Below, in pieces: positions 11,964 to 22,120 of a stretch of 64,000 nt of DNA (position 1 is the stretch's first letter; each line of letters starts with the position of its first letter). The DNA is from Halichoerus grypus (lineage: Eukaryota; Chordata; Mammalia; Carnivora; Phocidae). Location: positions 131,237,966-131,301,965 of the forward strand of contig NC_135718.1 of the NCBI RefSeq assembly GCF_964656455.1, read 5' to 3'. The position numbers were made by a program, and so were the translations under genes. Under the pieces are notes generated by a model. That model was not told where the DNA came from, made no database searches, and saw only the letters and a program-made list of their open reading frames with translations.

Positions 11964-14900
11964 AAGATGAGCAAGGAGTATCAGAGGGGACCAGGGCTAG
12001 GGCCAGAGACCTGGGGAGGCTGGACACCAGGAGGGCCTATAAGGTAAGGATTTTTCTTTTCCTGTCAGAAAAAGAGAAATGTGTTTTGTTTGTGTGCGTG
12101 TGTGGTGGGGAGAAGTCCATACCAGGACTCTGGGGGAAGGGCGCCTCTCCTTAGGCCTAGAGCACACGCTTACCTGAGCTCCTGGTCTGGCCCCTCACAG
12201 GCGGAGGGCTTAGGACTCTCTTTAGGGGAGCCCCTCTCTAAGACTAAGGATGGGAAAGAGTCCCCCCTGCCCTGCTCCCTCTTTCCCAGCAAGTTGCCGA
12301 GCTTGGAGGTAACCGCAGGAAGAGGCAGGCCCTCGCAAACGCTGGAAGGATGCGAACCCCTTGTCACTCCCGAGGTGCCCCGAGAGAAGGCAGCCCCAGC
12401 GAGCCCCATCCAGCCTGGAGGAACTCGGGCACTGTTACTCTCGGACACGGCTGGTGCCTACCACTGGGGCGCCAGTTCCCTGCAGACCCAGCCACACGGG
12501 GCTGTGCCTCATCCTTTCTCCCCTAAACCAGACAAACAGCTCCAAGGAGGCGAAGACTTCCCTCAGCTCCCCTCCCCTCATGAGGGTGGCTGACTGGGGG
12601 CTTTCAAAGCTTCTCTCAGAGCACAGCCTCATATCCCCTCCTCACTGCAGACCACCTGCCCCTCCCTCGGCTCGGCGTAGGTAATGTATATGGGCTCCCG
12701 GAGTCAAGGAGCCTGGAAAGAGATACGTTAAGTGTATGCATGGAATACTGTCTAAATTGTTTGTAAGGAACATTGTTTGTCTTTGTGATTATTTAAGAAA
12801 AAGAATGTAGGAAGCGCAGCTAAGCCCCTCTCAGCACTCCCAGGGCCCTCTGCCTCCCAGCACACACGTTAGCAGGACCAAGAAGGTATAGGGTTTCAGA
12901 GGTGATGAGCTGAGAGACAGACAGGCAAGGGGAGCAAGCCACCACCATACCAGCCCCTGTGCAGAAGTCTTCCCAGCCCACACAGAATTCAGCCTGGGAT
13001 CTCACACCACCTGACCAGCAATCCCAGCAACGCCCTGAGCCGGCACGTGGGTCAGAGTAGCCAACTCCTACACACATACTTTCTTCACCCACAGAACCTT
13101 CTCAAAGAGGCAGCTCAGGCGGTGTCTCTTTCTTCCTTTGGCCTAATTCAGGCCCGTCCTGTTCGTCCTGGCTGGGAGTGCCCGCCTGCCCCCGAAGTCA
13201 GACCTGTCAGCCAGCCTGCACCCACGCCTTCCTGCTCTGCGGGGGATAAAAAAGGGAAGCACTGCCCCACTTGGCAGGGGGAGGGCGTCCACAGACAGCA
13301 CTGCTTTTTAGAAATGCAGCTCCTCTCCCCTGTCTTTCTCCGTCCTTGACACGGGCTGCTGTTGGGGGCTCATTGGGCTCTGTTATCCCGGGAGGTGAGA
13401 AATGAGACTGTTCCCCCCACACCCCAAAATCATCCTGATTCAAAGCGATCACCCTAAATCTCGTACCTCAGCGGCCTAGCCGGTACCTCTCCCCCGTCCT
13501 TCCCTCTTGCCTCTTCCATCCCTTACCTCCTCCAGCCTCATATACTGACTCCTGCCTGCTTTCGAGTATTCTGCCCTGAGCTCTCCTCCCCCCACCCCTC
13601 CCCGCCCCCAGACGGTAGAAGCAGGGAGGAAAGTCACAGCCAGGAAAAGTTGGAATCAAGATATTAAGAAGATGAAAATCCCTAGAGGTAAGCTCTGAGC
13701 CCCAGGCTGTGGGAGGACCCCAGAAGCTGGGCTGGAGTTGAGCTTTTGGGGTGAGGACTGAGTCCGATCACCTGTCTGAGGCTTTCCCCCTCTGCAGGCA
13801 TCCCAGGTGTCCAAGGAGGAGGGCCTCAGGGCAGCGCCTGGGTATTCAGGGCTGTACAAAGTGTGAGAAAGGAAGTGGTCAAGGAGGATGGGATCCGAGA
13901 GTCCCGCCCAGGAGGGCCGGCAGCCCTGGGAGCAGGCCAGCCAGGGAGGATGCCTCTTTCCCCTCCCCTCCACTTTCATCTTGGTAGACTCTTCCATATA
14001 CACAGCAGGGCGGAGAAGCTGGAGGAGGAGGTATTTGGGCGAGGGGGTTGTCTCCTTTCCTTGGGATCCTCAGCAAGTGAGTAGTGAGTTAAAATAATAC
14101 CTGTCTTAACACAGTTGGCAATTCCAGGAAAGGTTGGTCCACCACCTCCTATCCCCCCTATCCCTCAAAAGGCTGACAGCAAAGGCGAGTGACTTCGGGG
14201 GCAGGCGGGCACTCCCAGCCAGGATGCAACGGCCTAGGACCAGACTTGGGGGGCGGGGCCCAGAGCACCTGTGGTAGATCCGTATCCAACCATATTCAAC
14301 CCCCTCCAGTCCCAACATGGGGCCCAATCCTGCTTTCCTTCCTAAATATCATGGGAACTTGCAGCCACGGTGGGACTTTGGAGCAGATGGCTGTCCCTTT
14401 ATCCTTTTTCTACTTTTGGCCAGTACACCAGCCCCTTATCTCACTGCCGAGGCTGGCTGTGCACGTTGACTGGGCGAGAGGGCAGATAAGAGGCAACAGA
14501 AATGACCTTCCAGAAAGAGACTGAGTCTTCTGCAGTAGTAGGGAAAGATGGGGGGTGGGGGGGGCCCTGGACCAAGGAGACATCCGCACCAACTCGGACT
14601 TCTGTTCCTTTGCTCTGAGATGCTGGGGACACTCTATAGCCCATCTCCTCCAGATGGCCCCAGGCTTTTAGGCACTCCCAGATTCTGTCCCACTGAAGGC
14701 CAGCTTAGCTTATGAAGGGAGGATGCAAGTGTGAAGCCCTAGAAATCACCCTGCTCCTCCTGAGTCTGCGATTGTCAGCCACCCCCCCCCCGGCCCCCCG
14801 GCCTTTGCTTCCCTGGATGTGGAATCAGAATCTCCCTGGAGTCCCACGTCCTGGTCTTTCTGCACCTGCACCCTCCTCCTACCCTGATATCTCTGCAGCC

Positions 14901-17487
14901 ATCTGCAGGCCTGCTTCAGCCCAGCTGTGGCAGGAAGGTTGGGGGAGGGGGACAAGGACAAACCAACCATTGTCATCCACATCCAATGGACCCTTGCTCT
15001 GGGGTGAGCCTAAGTGCCACACTCAGGGCAATTGCTGGCCCTCTGTGGGCATGTTGGGCAGGCTCCAAAGGTCCCTACCAATGTCTCAGGCTCATGGGTG
15101 CGGGGTGGGGGTGGGGCAAGATGTCAGAAGCCTCTTCCAGCTCTGGAATTCTCTGAGTATGTGGGCAAGGGGTGGGGGTGGGGGACTGCTAAGGACCTTT
15201 GTTCTTGTCCACTTTAGAATATAACTCCAATTGTTCCAGATTCTGATCCACCCTGTTCTTCAAGGGAAGACACAGAGAGCAGACTCCTGCCTAAGCCTTT
15301 AACCAACTGGTGAACCATGGACATGGTGTAGGCCACAGAGGTTAACAGCACGGGCTCTGAGTCAAGATGACCGGGGACAAGTTACCTAATCCCTCTAAGC
15401 CGAAGGTTCCCTATCGACAAAATGGAGAGGATTATGGTTTCCACCTCATGGGCCCACCTCCAGAAGGGCCCAACAAGTGCTCCCTATTACTGTTAGTAGT
15501 ATCCAGAAAATAAAACAACTGGAACGTGGCTCTATACCTCTTTGTAAGTACCAAACCAGAACCCAAAAACTCTTAAGAACGAGAATCAAGGCCACAGCGA
15601 AGAGATGGAAGAGTCTTATTTCTCCTCCTGCCACTAGGCCTCGTCACGGCCCTAGGAGGTGAAGCAGCCACTAGGGGGAGGAGTCCAAAGCCTCCTTCCC
15701 AGCTCCAGGCTGGCTTCCCAACCTCCATGAGGAACAACCCTGAAGACAGTAGGGTAGGGGAGAGGGAAGGCAGTACGAGGCACTTGGGCATGACATAAAC
15801 ACCATCCTCATTAGCAACAAGCTTCTCCTAAGGGCTCAAGTCAAAGTGGTCCAGGTGGACACTGTTGACGGAACCACCTAGAACCGACCACCCTCAGTTC
15901 CCTGGGACCCTGGCATAGTAACCTCCACCCACCAGCAGGCCTCTCTGCGTCACTGCATGCATCCTTTGTAGGGTTGGCCTGGCACCGGGGAGGGGATGCT
16001 GAGTTCCATGTCCTCCTGGGAGATTTCATGGTTAGCGACAGACTGGGAGGTCCCCAGGGCCAAGGCCAGATCTCCTCTGGTTTTGTATTTCTCCAAGTAC
16101 CTAGGACAGAGCTCAGCACACAGCAGGAATTTGATACCTGCTAACGATTAACCTTGATAAACCTAGCGCCTCCGGGGTACCTCCACTGGGCTTGTCTCCC
16201 TGCACTTCAAAACCTTTTCCCAGGAAACAAGACTGGAACCTCTTGGACCTGAAGGTTCTGGGTGAGTCCTAACGTGCAGTATGTTACACAGCACATCCCT
16301 GGCTCTCAGCTTCCAGGTCCTGCCAATTCCCAGCCTTAACGCTCCCCAGTAACTCCTCAAACAGCCCTCTTTGCCCAGGGCAAGTTCAGGAAATACAGGT
16401 GAGAAGCAAAGAGGAGAGAGAGTTCTGCCCAGGCCTGGTTACATTCTGTCCCCATTTACACCCCACAGTTTGCACTTCCAGGTCTTGCCATGCCAACGCC
16501 CCACCCCACTTCCTGCCCAAATCATGCATCAGATAGCATGTACCCACCCCCGGTTCCCCAAGGAGATCGTGCCAAGGTTCCAGGCAGATAAGCAACAGAG
16601 AATGCCTTTAAGAACCTTCCCACTTAATTTGAGACCCTCTTGGCAGCCGAACAAATTCCTGCCCAGCAGGGGGATGGAGGGGAGACTTGAAACTGAGCTT
16701 TCTATTGTGGGTATCCTTCAAACCCCAAGTGAAGGGAAAAGAAAGCATAAAGAGGAGTCCCATCTAAGTGTCTCCCCTACAGAGCTGGGCTCAAGAGGAA
16801 CGCCCAGGAGGGATGGCAGGCAAATACCTCGTTCCATCTCTCCTCCTCCAAGCCTGAGCTCTGGAACAGATTCTGCTTCTGTTAAGCAATGCTGCCCTGA
16901 CCACCTCCTCAGGGCTACTGGGCTTCCTCGAGGCTTCCATAGAAAGTAACTAGACCCAGAAGAAGTCGAGGACGTGATCCAAAGGGAAACGCTTCTACGA
17001 AGCAGCAGCTGCTTCTCACACGGAGGTGGAGAGAAAGCTCCAAGAGTCGGTTTCGCGGGAGGAAAAGGTAGCCCCGGGCTCATGGTCGAGAGCGGCCCTC
17101 CCCAGGTCCTACCTGCACGATGTCCAGCACCATGCCAGCAGCCACAGTCCCAAAGCCTGCCAGGAGGAAGGGGAACAGCACTTGCAGCCCGATGGAAAAG
17201 GAGGTCTCCTTGAGCGGGGAGGGCGGTGCGGGCCCCCGGTCCGTGCTGACGTCATCACTTTCATTGCTCTGACTCCCGTTCTCCAGCAGGGCGTCCTCCT
17301 CCCGGACCCCCTTGGCATTGGCCCGGGACTCAATCACCACCACCTCCACCCCGGCCCCATCAGGCCCCAGGAACTCTGAGGTCCCGGCCAAGGGCTCTCG
17401 CCCGGGGCCATCTGAAGAGCAGGGCGAGGGAGTAGGGCCAGTCCCGTTGAGCTGGTGGGCGTCCTTCGGCTCTGGCTTAGAGGACAT
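693..17487 (-). CDS. SLC41A1: SLC41A1, Na+/Mg2+ exchanger (whole CDS, 10 coding exons)
   Basis: Plasma-membrane Mg2+ transporter of the MgtE-like SLC41 family, known to extrude Mg2+ in exchange for Na+. Coding exons, in transcript order: 17487-17113, 9559-9452, 8333-8262, 7611-7467, 7337-7191, 6592-6445, 5614-5535, 4655-4521, 4206-4058, 878-693. They total 1,545 nt (514 codons plus stop), one residue longer than the 513-residue human protein. All introns are GT-AG. The product has an acidic cytosolic N-terminus (residues 1-95), then multiple hydrophobic helices. Two MgtE-like repeats are visible: [11 protein letters not shown] (141-151) pairs with NGVGGNL (358-364), and [16 protein letters not shown] (250-265) pairs with [16 protein letters not shown] (474-489). 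The start ATG at 17,487 was chosen because the protein from there matches the family N-terminus; the frame stays open upstream but I see no ATG in it. No frameshift or premature stop. Identity is very secure. Confidence 0.98.
1605..2010 (-). mobile_element. MER5A-like hAT-Charlie fossil split by a Can-SINE
   Basis: The sequence before 1,678 and after 1,887 together resembles a reverse-oriented MER5A (ACCAGTAGCATCAAC, TTAGAAATGCAGAATC, AATCAGAATCTGCACTTTA). The Can-SINE at 1,679-1,887 interrupts it. Non-autonomous DNA transposon, no coding capacity. Confidence 0.6.
1679..1887 (+). mobile_element. Can-SINE (SINEC)
   Basis: Starts GGGGCGCCTGGGTGGCTC, has the tRNA-derived body and CT-rich region, and ends AAATAAATGAATGAAATCG plus poly(A). 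Target duplication GAAATGCAGAATC on both sides. In the last SLC41A1 intron, antisense to the gene. Confidence 0.95.
2845..3597 (+). mobile_element. Old L1 3'-end fragments
   Basis: Two adjoining stretches resemble 3' ends of mammalian-wide L1M elements: GACTGGTTAAATGAAATTAG near 2,849, and TGTGTCTTGACCGTGGTG...CAACTTCTTGTGAATGTATA at 3,296-3,597. A (CA)n tract at about 3,359-3,391 is typical of this 3' UTR. In the last SLC41A1 intron. Confidence 0.65.
3359..3391 (+). repeat. (CA)n microsatellite with CG interruptions
   Basis: Imperfect ACACAC tract inside the L1 3' UTR-like sequence. Confidence 0.9.
4058..4206 (-). CDS. SLC41A1: SLC41A1 coding exon (D404-Q453)
   Basis: The exon enters with the last two bases of the split Asp codon and ends at CAG before donor GTACGG. 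It encodes [10 protein letters not shown] and two hydrophobic helices around [13 protein letters not shown] and [13 protein letters not shown]. Confidence 0.97.
4521..4655 (-). CDS. SLC41A1: SLC41A1 coding exon (G359-P403)
   Basis: This encodes the second-repeat motif [15 protein letters not shown] followed by the loop [18 protein letters not shown]. Acceptor CTACAG, donor GTAATG. The split Gly and Asp codons at the two ends keep frame. Confidence 0.97.
5535..5614 (-). CDS. SLC41A1: SLC41A1 coding exon (S332-N358)
   Basis: An 80-nt exon encoding [20 protein letters not shown] and FTPVIN. Acceptor TGTGTAG, donor GTGAGG. It supplies the last base of Ser332 and the first base of Gly359. Confidence 0.97.
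6445..6592 (-). CDS. SLC41A1: SLC41A1 coding exon (D283-S332)
   Basis: This encodes [18 protein letters not shown], a membrane helix, then [18 protein letters not shown] and VIIAMAIS. Acceptor CCCTCAG, donor GTAGGC. Confidence 0.97.
7191..7337 (-). CDS. SLC41A1: SLC41A1 coding exon (G234-R282)
   Basis: This encodes [19 protein letters not shown] and the rest of the first NPDN...LGDL motif, then [15 protein letters not shown]. Acceptor CCCCAG, donor GTGAGG. The split Gly and Asp codons keep frame. Confidence 0.97.
7467..7611 (-). CDS. SLC41A1: SLC41A1 coding exon (V186-G234)
   Basis: This encodes [34 protein letters not shown] and [12 protein letters not shown], two membrane helices with a short loop. 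Acceptor CTCAG, donor GTAAGG. Only a 129-nt intron separates it from the next exon. Confidence 0.97.
8262..8333 (-). CDS. SLC41A1: SLC41A1 coding exon (A162-Q185)
   Basis: A 72-nt phase-0 exon encoding [15 protein letters not shown] and ITGNMALIQ. Donor GTAAGA. Its acceptor tract contains an uninterrupted run of 13 C on the sense strand. Confidence 0.97.
9452..9559 (-). CDS. SLC41A1: SLC41A1 coding exon (H126-A161)
   Basis: A 108-nt phase-0 exon encoding [15 protein letters not shown], then the MgtE-like motif [11 protein letters not shown] and [10 protein letters not shown]. Donor GTGAGT, acceptor TTGTAG. The upstream intron is 7.55 kb, the longest within the coding region. Confidence 0.97.
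9560..10980 (-). other. SLC41A1: SLC41A1 long intron, 3' part
   Basis: Non-coding. A MIR-like stretch lies at about 10,310-10,500 (TTATCCCCATTTTGTGAATG...). Nothing else is recognisable. Confidence 0.45.
10985..11925 (+). mobile_element. Old L1 (ORF2 end and 3' UTR) with nested Can-SINE
   Basis: Typical L1 ORF2 C-terminal and 3' UTR words are visible (CATCAAGATGGCTACTAC, CTATTGGTGGGGCCACAG, GTTGCCAGGGGCTGG). A Can-SINE at 11,668-11,879 interrupts it, and the L1 resumes at 11,881. No intact reading frame. In the long SLC41A1 intron. Confidence 0.85.
11668..11879 (+). mobile_element. Can-SINE nested in L1
   Basis: Complete SINE with a tail of about 29 A. The perfect duplication TAAAAATGGGTAAGGT lies on both sides. 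Confidence 0.95.
11924..11962 (+). repeat. (TAA)n microsatellite
   Basis: About 12 TAA units at the L1 3' end. Confidence 0.95.
11963..17112 (-). other. SLC41A1: SLC41A1 long intron, 5' part
   Basis: About 5 kb of moderately GC-rich non-coding sequence without young transposons. It has a MIR-like piece at about 15,320-15,500 and an L2-like tail at about 16,085-16,150. The open frames here have no family resemblance and are treated as chance. Confidence 0.5.
15320..15500 (+). mobile_element. MIR fragment
   Basis: It has the MIR-like core GTTAACAGCACGGGCTCTGAGTC, split here as GTTAACAGCACGGGC then TCTGAGTC, followed by GACAAGTTACCTAATC and a purine-rich ATGGAGAGGATTATGG. Degraded. Confidence 0.6.
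17113..17487 (-). CDS. SLC41A1: SLC41A1 first coding exon (M1-Q125)
   Basis: Start codon at 17,485-17,487 with G at -3. The exon encodes the acidic N-terminus beginning [10 protein letters not shown], the Ser/Asp-rich segment [16 protein letters not shown] and the first membrane helix (about 97-124). It ends at DIVQ before donor GTAGGA. The GVEVVVIES stretch has three consecutive valines. Confidence 0.97.
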
Positions 17488-18159
17488 GACGGGAAGGAGG
17501 AGGGGAAGGGGAACTTTCCTTTCTCTCTCCCTCTCTTTTTTTCTTCTTGCTTTCTCTCTCTCCCTCTCTAAGTCGGGAAAGCACTTAGTCTTGGGGTGAA
17601 CCCAGGCTTGGGCGCCGCAGGACCTCTTCCCACGGCTCTCCGGCCCTACCAGGCGCGGCAAACGCTGGTCCCCCGACAGGCAGCCCCATCAAGCACTGAA
17701 GCCGCGAGCTGGAGGGAAGCTAGAGACCCCCCACCAGACTCCGCAGCCAGCCACTAGGCGAGCAGAGGCCTGACTCCGGCCGGCCAGCGCGGGGCCAGGG
17801 GGAAGTGTATCTGGCCTCTTAATCTTCTTTGGTTCTGAGCAGCAGGGTCCTCAGAGCAGGGGGCATCCAGAGTAGAAGAGCCCAGCTGAGTCTGGGGCGC
17901 CCTCTGAGGTGGCCCTTCTTTCATGAAAAGTAGCTTGAGTTCAAATCCTGCGGAAGGCAGCCTCGGCCTAGGGCTGCTGCTCGGGCCCGCGCCCCTGGCT
18001 GGGCTCCTTCAGCTTCCCACAGCTCCTCCGGCTCCGCTCGTCCCGGCGCACTGTCTGCCGTCCTTCCCCTTTCCTCCAGAGATTTCCTTCCTTCCTGGGA
18101 AGACCTTGTCCCGCCCCAAATCTCTGGTCCTTCAAGTCACGAGAATCTGTGTGGAACAC
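17488..18159 (-). other. SLC41A1: SLC41A1 5' UTR part of exon 2 (inferred)
   Basis: Upstream of the ATG, a very good acceptor (pyrimidine tract, then CCCACATCAG) ends at 18,160. That would make exon 2 start at 18,159 with about 670 nt of 5' UTR. A weaker alternative acceptor sits near 17,709. Purine-rich repeats (sense GAGAGAGA/GAAAGCAAG) lie just upstream of the start codon. A transcript would settle the boundary. Confidence 0.55.
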
Positions 18160-19779
18160 CTGATGTGGGAAGGAAGAAGACAAAAAGGAGAATGTTATGA
18201 CATGGCCAAGGACAGCTCATACCGGGACAACTTTCCCACAAGGCAGGCATAAAGGGTTTGCTCGTTTCCTCCTTCTTTTCACTACAACTACCCATTCCTG
18301 CCCTGTGACCTCTGGAGGCCCAGCAGGCGCGACCCCTGCCGTCCTCCCGCCCGGCAGCCCACCGCCCCACAGGGATCACCGCGGTAGTCAACAGCCGCGA
18401 GCTGGGGCCAGCCTGGGGATTGGGACCGTGTGGCGCAGGAGACCTTGACATCGTCTTCTCAGTGACCAGGGGTGGACAGGGATGTCCTGGGGGAGATCCC
18501 TTCTTGAACGCTCATTAAAAACCCAGGGTTAAGTGTGGTCTCCCAGTGGGGTCAGTTACAAATTCAGTCACAAGCTCCCTGCCACAAAGCACAGACACTC
18601 CGCTGCAGAAAGTGATTGTTTATAGTCACAAGACAGCTTGGCAAGACAAATAAACAGGGAGAATCTGATCATTAAATGAAAGTCTCCAGACCCCCAAACG
18701 CCCTAGCCCCCGAGAGGGGAAACAAAACAAAACAAAACAAAACAAAACTAGAAGGACTCCCTGGGCCATGGGGCAAGGCTGCCAGACCAAGGCCAAGAGC
18801 CAGAGGCCTACCCACTCCTGCCCTTGAGAGTGAGCAGTGTTACAAAAAGCTCAGACGCTGACTGGGATCCAGGCTTCTGTCTCTACTTCTCTCCCCCTGC
18901 TCCTGGCCCTGTGGGTTTGTCAGATAGGACAAGAGAGTTATCTCAGTTTGAAGGGGAAGAGGGTAAAACTATTGGTTATTATGCGAACATTGCAGCTCCC
19001 TAGGTTCACCCTGTTCCCCAGGGTTACTGAGAGTTGGATATAGTGGAATTCTAAAAAACAAAAACAAAAAACAAAAGCAGCAACTAAAAAAAAAAAAAAG
19101 TAAAACAAAGCAAAGCAAAATACAAAGCAGCATAAGCCAAAATGCACTTGCTCCCAAATGCAAGCGTCTAGCAGCAACAGCCCCGCTTTTCTTGTTTAAG
19201 GAATCCCCAGGCCCTGATCCCACTCTATCCCATTTCACCAAAACAGTTCTTACAAGGAAAAATAAATTTAAAGAGAATTTCCCTACGTAAGATGACCAAG
19301 GACTTAAGTATTCCAGACACACACAATTAGTCAACTCCAGTTTGGGAAAAGGTGATTCAAACTCCAGTAACTGACCCATGGGAATTGTTTTCTCTTTCTA
19401 TGCGCTCAAGTCACACATCCAGATTCCCTTTTCCAATCTCCTTAAACACAGTCCCGTGGTTCTCTCAAAGACCCTCACTAGAGATCCAGAAATTGCCCTC
19501 AGGGCAGGAGAGAGTCCACTGCCCCTATGCCAGCAGTGTGTGCTAGAACTTGACCCTCCCTCCTCCTCCTGTCTTCCTGGCAGGCTACCTAAACTGAAAG
19601 GGGGCTCCCAGGAAGAGAAGCCAGTCCCTCACCCCACTCCTTCCACTAAAGAGACTTAGGACGGGCCTAAGGCCCTCGGATGAAAGAAGCAAAAGTGAAC
19701 CAGGATACCCTGAGGAGGAACAAAAAAGACCCGTTTTAGTATCTGCAAACCCAGGGAGGGGGAGAAGAAACTGGGTGGC
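18160..19779 (-). other. SLC41A1: SLC41A1 intron 1 (inferred)
   Basis: Non-coding. It contains an (AAAAC)n microsatellite at 18,719-18,748 and A-rich tracts near 19,055-19,110. I see no exon or recognisable transposon in the rest. Confidence 0.5.
18719..18748 (+). repeat. (AAAAC)n microsatellite
   Basis: About six AAAAC units in the presumed first intron of SLC41A1. Confidence 0.9.
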
Positions 19780-20850
19780 CTCCCCCGCCTCTCCCGCATT
19801 CAGACTCAGCAAATGCGCTGCGCGCCAGGGCTCCCGCCCTCCGCCACCCACCGCCCCAGACCCACCAGGACTGACCTGCCTCTCGCTTGGGAGGAAGGGG
19901 GGCGCCTGGCGAGTGGCAGCAGGGACCCGTGGTCTCGGGGGGTGCAGGGTTCCCCCTCTTCTCATCACTCCTCCTCGGCAGTCCTCCTCGGCCCCCGGCG
20001 TGCCCCCCTCCCCCGCACCCCCGGCCAAGGCGAGCGTCCAGCCGCGACACCCGGCTCGCTACATTTCGCCTCTGCGTTACAGCGAGGCCGCCGCTCCGCT
20101 TCCACGAGGGGTAGGTGACCGGGGAGAGCAGGATATACCGCCTCGGGCCCGGGCAGGGGGGACCCGGACGGGGGGACCGCGGGGCTGAACTCACTCGCCC
20201 CCAATCGCTTCTTGCCCGCGGACTTGGGCCCGACTGGTTGGCTGCTAGTGGCAAACGTGATCTGGGGCAGACTGGGTGGCACCCCCCCCCCCATCAAAAA
20301 TAGGTTCGGGATGGACAACGGCAGCGGCCAATCGGGGGCCGGGCAGGGGGCGGGCTCAGCCTCGGCCCGGCCCCTTTCCTTCGCTTTGTGCCCGGGAGGC
20401 GGGGCGCCGGCGAAACGCAGTGCGAGGAGTGACGGGAGCTGCGCGCCGGCGGCCGGTGCTGCGAGCTCGCGGGTCCCCTCGCCCGGCGGCCGGCGACCCG
20501 AGGTTCCCGCTGCCCGGCGCTCGCGGCGCAGGGCCACCTCCTCCGGGGCCGCCCCGCCGCGCCGGGAGCCCCCCTCGCCCTTCCAAGGCGTGTGCGCCTG
20601 TGCGCGTTTCCTCGCGCATCTTGAGTGTTTCCTCCAGCCTGTGGCCTTCGGGAAGACCGGGAAGCGTCGGTGCGGAGCCAGCCAGCTCTGACCCCGCGGG
20701 CTCCAGCAGCCATCCCCGTGCTCCTTCCCGCGCTCGGCACCCGGAGAGAACCGTCCCCACCTCGTTCTTGGACACAGCCCCTCTCTTGTTGGCTCGGCAC
20801 CTCGCGCTGCCTCCGGATCCCGCGTTCCTCTAAGCAAATGGCTCAGCCCT
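19780..20850 (-). promoter_or_regulatory. SLC41A1: SLC41A1 CpG-island promoter and presumed non-coding exon 1
   Basis: About 1 kb very rich in G+C and CpG at the expected 5' end of the gene. It has a plus-strand CCAAT at 20,328-20,332 and GC boxes near 20,346 and 20,398. A sense-strand CTATTTTTGA at about 20,294-20,303 could act as a TATA-like or MEF2-like element. A donor GCGA/GTGAGT ends a possible exon 1 at 20,195. Long open frames on both strands here are a by-product of GC richness, not genes. The transcription start site is not fixed by sequence alone. Confidence 0.7.
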
Positions 20851-22120
20851 GACGGAACCGGCCTTAATAACGTCCCAGTTTTGGAAGGGGTGGGGATGGG
20901 CGGGCGGGAGGGAAAAGAGGTCAGACTCGCGCCTGGGGTCCCACGGGCACCACCTGAGGGAGGGGCGGGGGGTGGGGGGGAGCCTGGCTTCCTCTGACCC
21001 ACTGATCTTGGTGGCAGCATAGGGGAGAGAAGTCTCCATCCCGGGCTAAACGAAATCCAACTTTCCCTGACGCACCTTGTGGGATCAAAGAGGGGTGTTC
21101 CCATCTCGCCTTTTGCCACTTCCTCCCTGGGGTATCTCCACCTCTCCAACGCAAGCTCAGTACCAGCTCTCTTTGGGATGTTTTTGTGCAGGGGGTGTGA
21201 CCTACCCCAGAAAGGAACTGCCACCCCCCAGGTTTTCCCCTCTTGTCAGTGGAACCTGTGACCAGTGGTTCCTTCCTGCCCTTTTCCACGGGAAAAGTGG
21301 CTCAGGGGGCATTCTAGGTGACTCCAGACGCCTGGATGGGTTTTGGAGCTGAGATGGGCCTGGAGAGAGGAGAACACAGTACTGTTGGCTGCCCTTTCCT
21401 CTCTCGGACACACACGAACACACACACAGCAACCTAAGCAGGTAATTCCTTTGGACCGGGTGACAAACATGAGCAACCCGGCCCCCCACCTCCCACTCTA
21501 GTACTTAGGATTATTTCAGTTTAGCTGCTAGGACATTTGCATCAAGGGTCTGCAGTGTCACAGGATCTCTAGAGGAAATGTCAATGTATTAGAACTCCAA
21601 TTTTGGGGGCGCCTGGGTGGCCCAGTAGGTTAAAAGTCTGCCTTCAGCTCAGGTCATGATCCCAGGGTCCTGGGATAGAGCCCCTCACAGGCTCCCTGCT
21701 CAGTGGGGAGTTTTCTTCTCCCTGTCCCTCTGCTCCTCCCCCTGCTCCTGCTCTCTTTCTCTCAAATAAAAAAAATAAAATCTTTAAAAAAAAAAAGAAC
21801 CCCAATTTTGGCTTCAAACCTTGGGTTTCTTTGCCTGGAGACAGAAGTAGCTGCTAGACTAGGAAACAGTGGGCTCTATCCAAAAGGATCCGTTTTTGAA
21901 TAGGGGGTGTAGGGTTAGGTGGGAAATTAAGGCTGATGTATCTGGGGACTTTTCAGTCAGGGGCTGGAGACAATTCCTATCCTGTTCCGTTCAACAGTCT
22001 TCTCTGCTGCTTTAAATCGGTGCCACAGCTCAGCCGCCTATGCAAAATCTTGAGTTCCCCCTATTCCCTCCCCACTTTCCATTTTTTATCCACCTGAAAA
22101 CAGTTGGCTTCTCCTGTGGG
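20851..22120. other. Intergenic 5' flank of SLC41A1
   Basis: Non-coding, with one Can-SINE (21,606-21,796) and a short CA/GT-rich stretch near 21,409-21,430. No gene seen. Confidence 0.5.
21606..21796 (+). mobile_element. Can-SINE
   Basis: Full-length head GGGGCGCCTGGGTGGCCCAG and an A-rich tail. Imperfect target duplication AGAACTCCAATTTTG / AGAACCCCAATTTTG. Confidence 0.93.

Noticed and set aside
17488..17661. In-frame N-terminal extension upstream of the SLC41A1 ATG
   Set aside because: The frame is open for 58 codons, but it contains no ATG and the sequence is repetitive Arg/Glu. The annotated start fits the family.
19965..21224. A 419-codon open frame on the minus strand across the CpG island, with other long frames on both strands
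   Set aside because: Stops are rare because the sequence is GC-rich. The translation is Pro/Arg/Gly-rich without domains, and it overlaps the SLC41A1 promoter and first exon.
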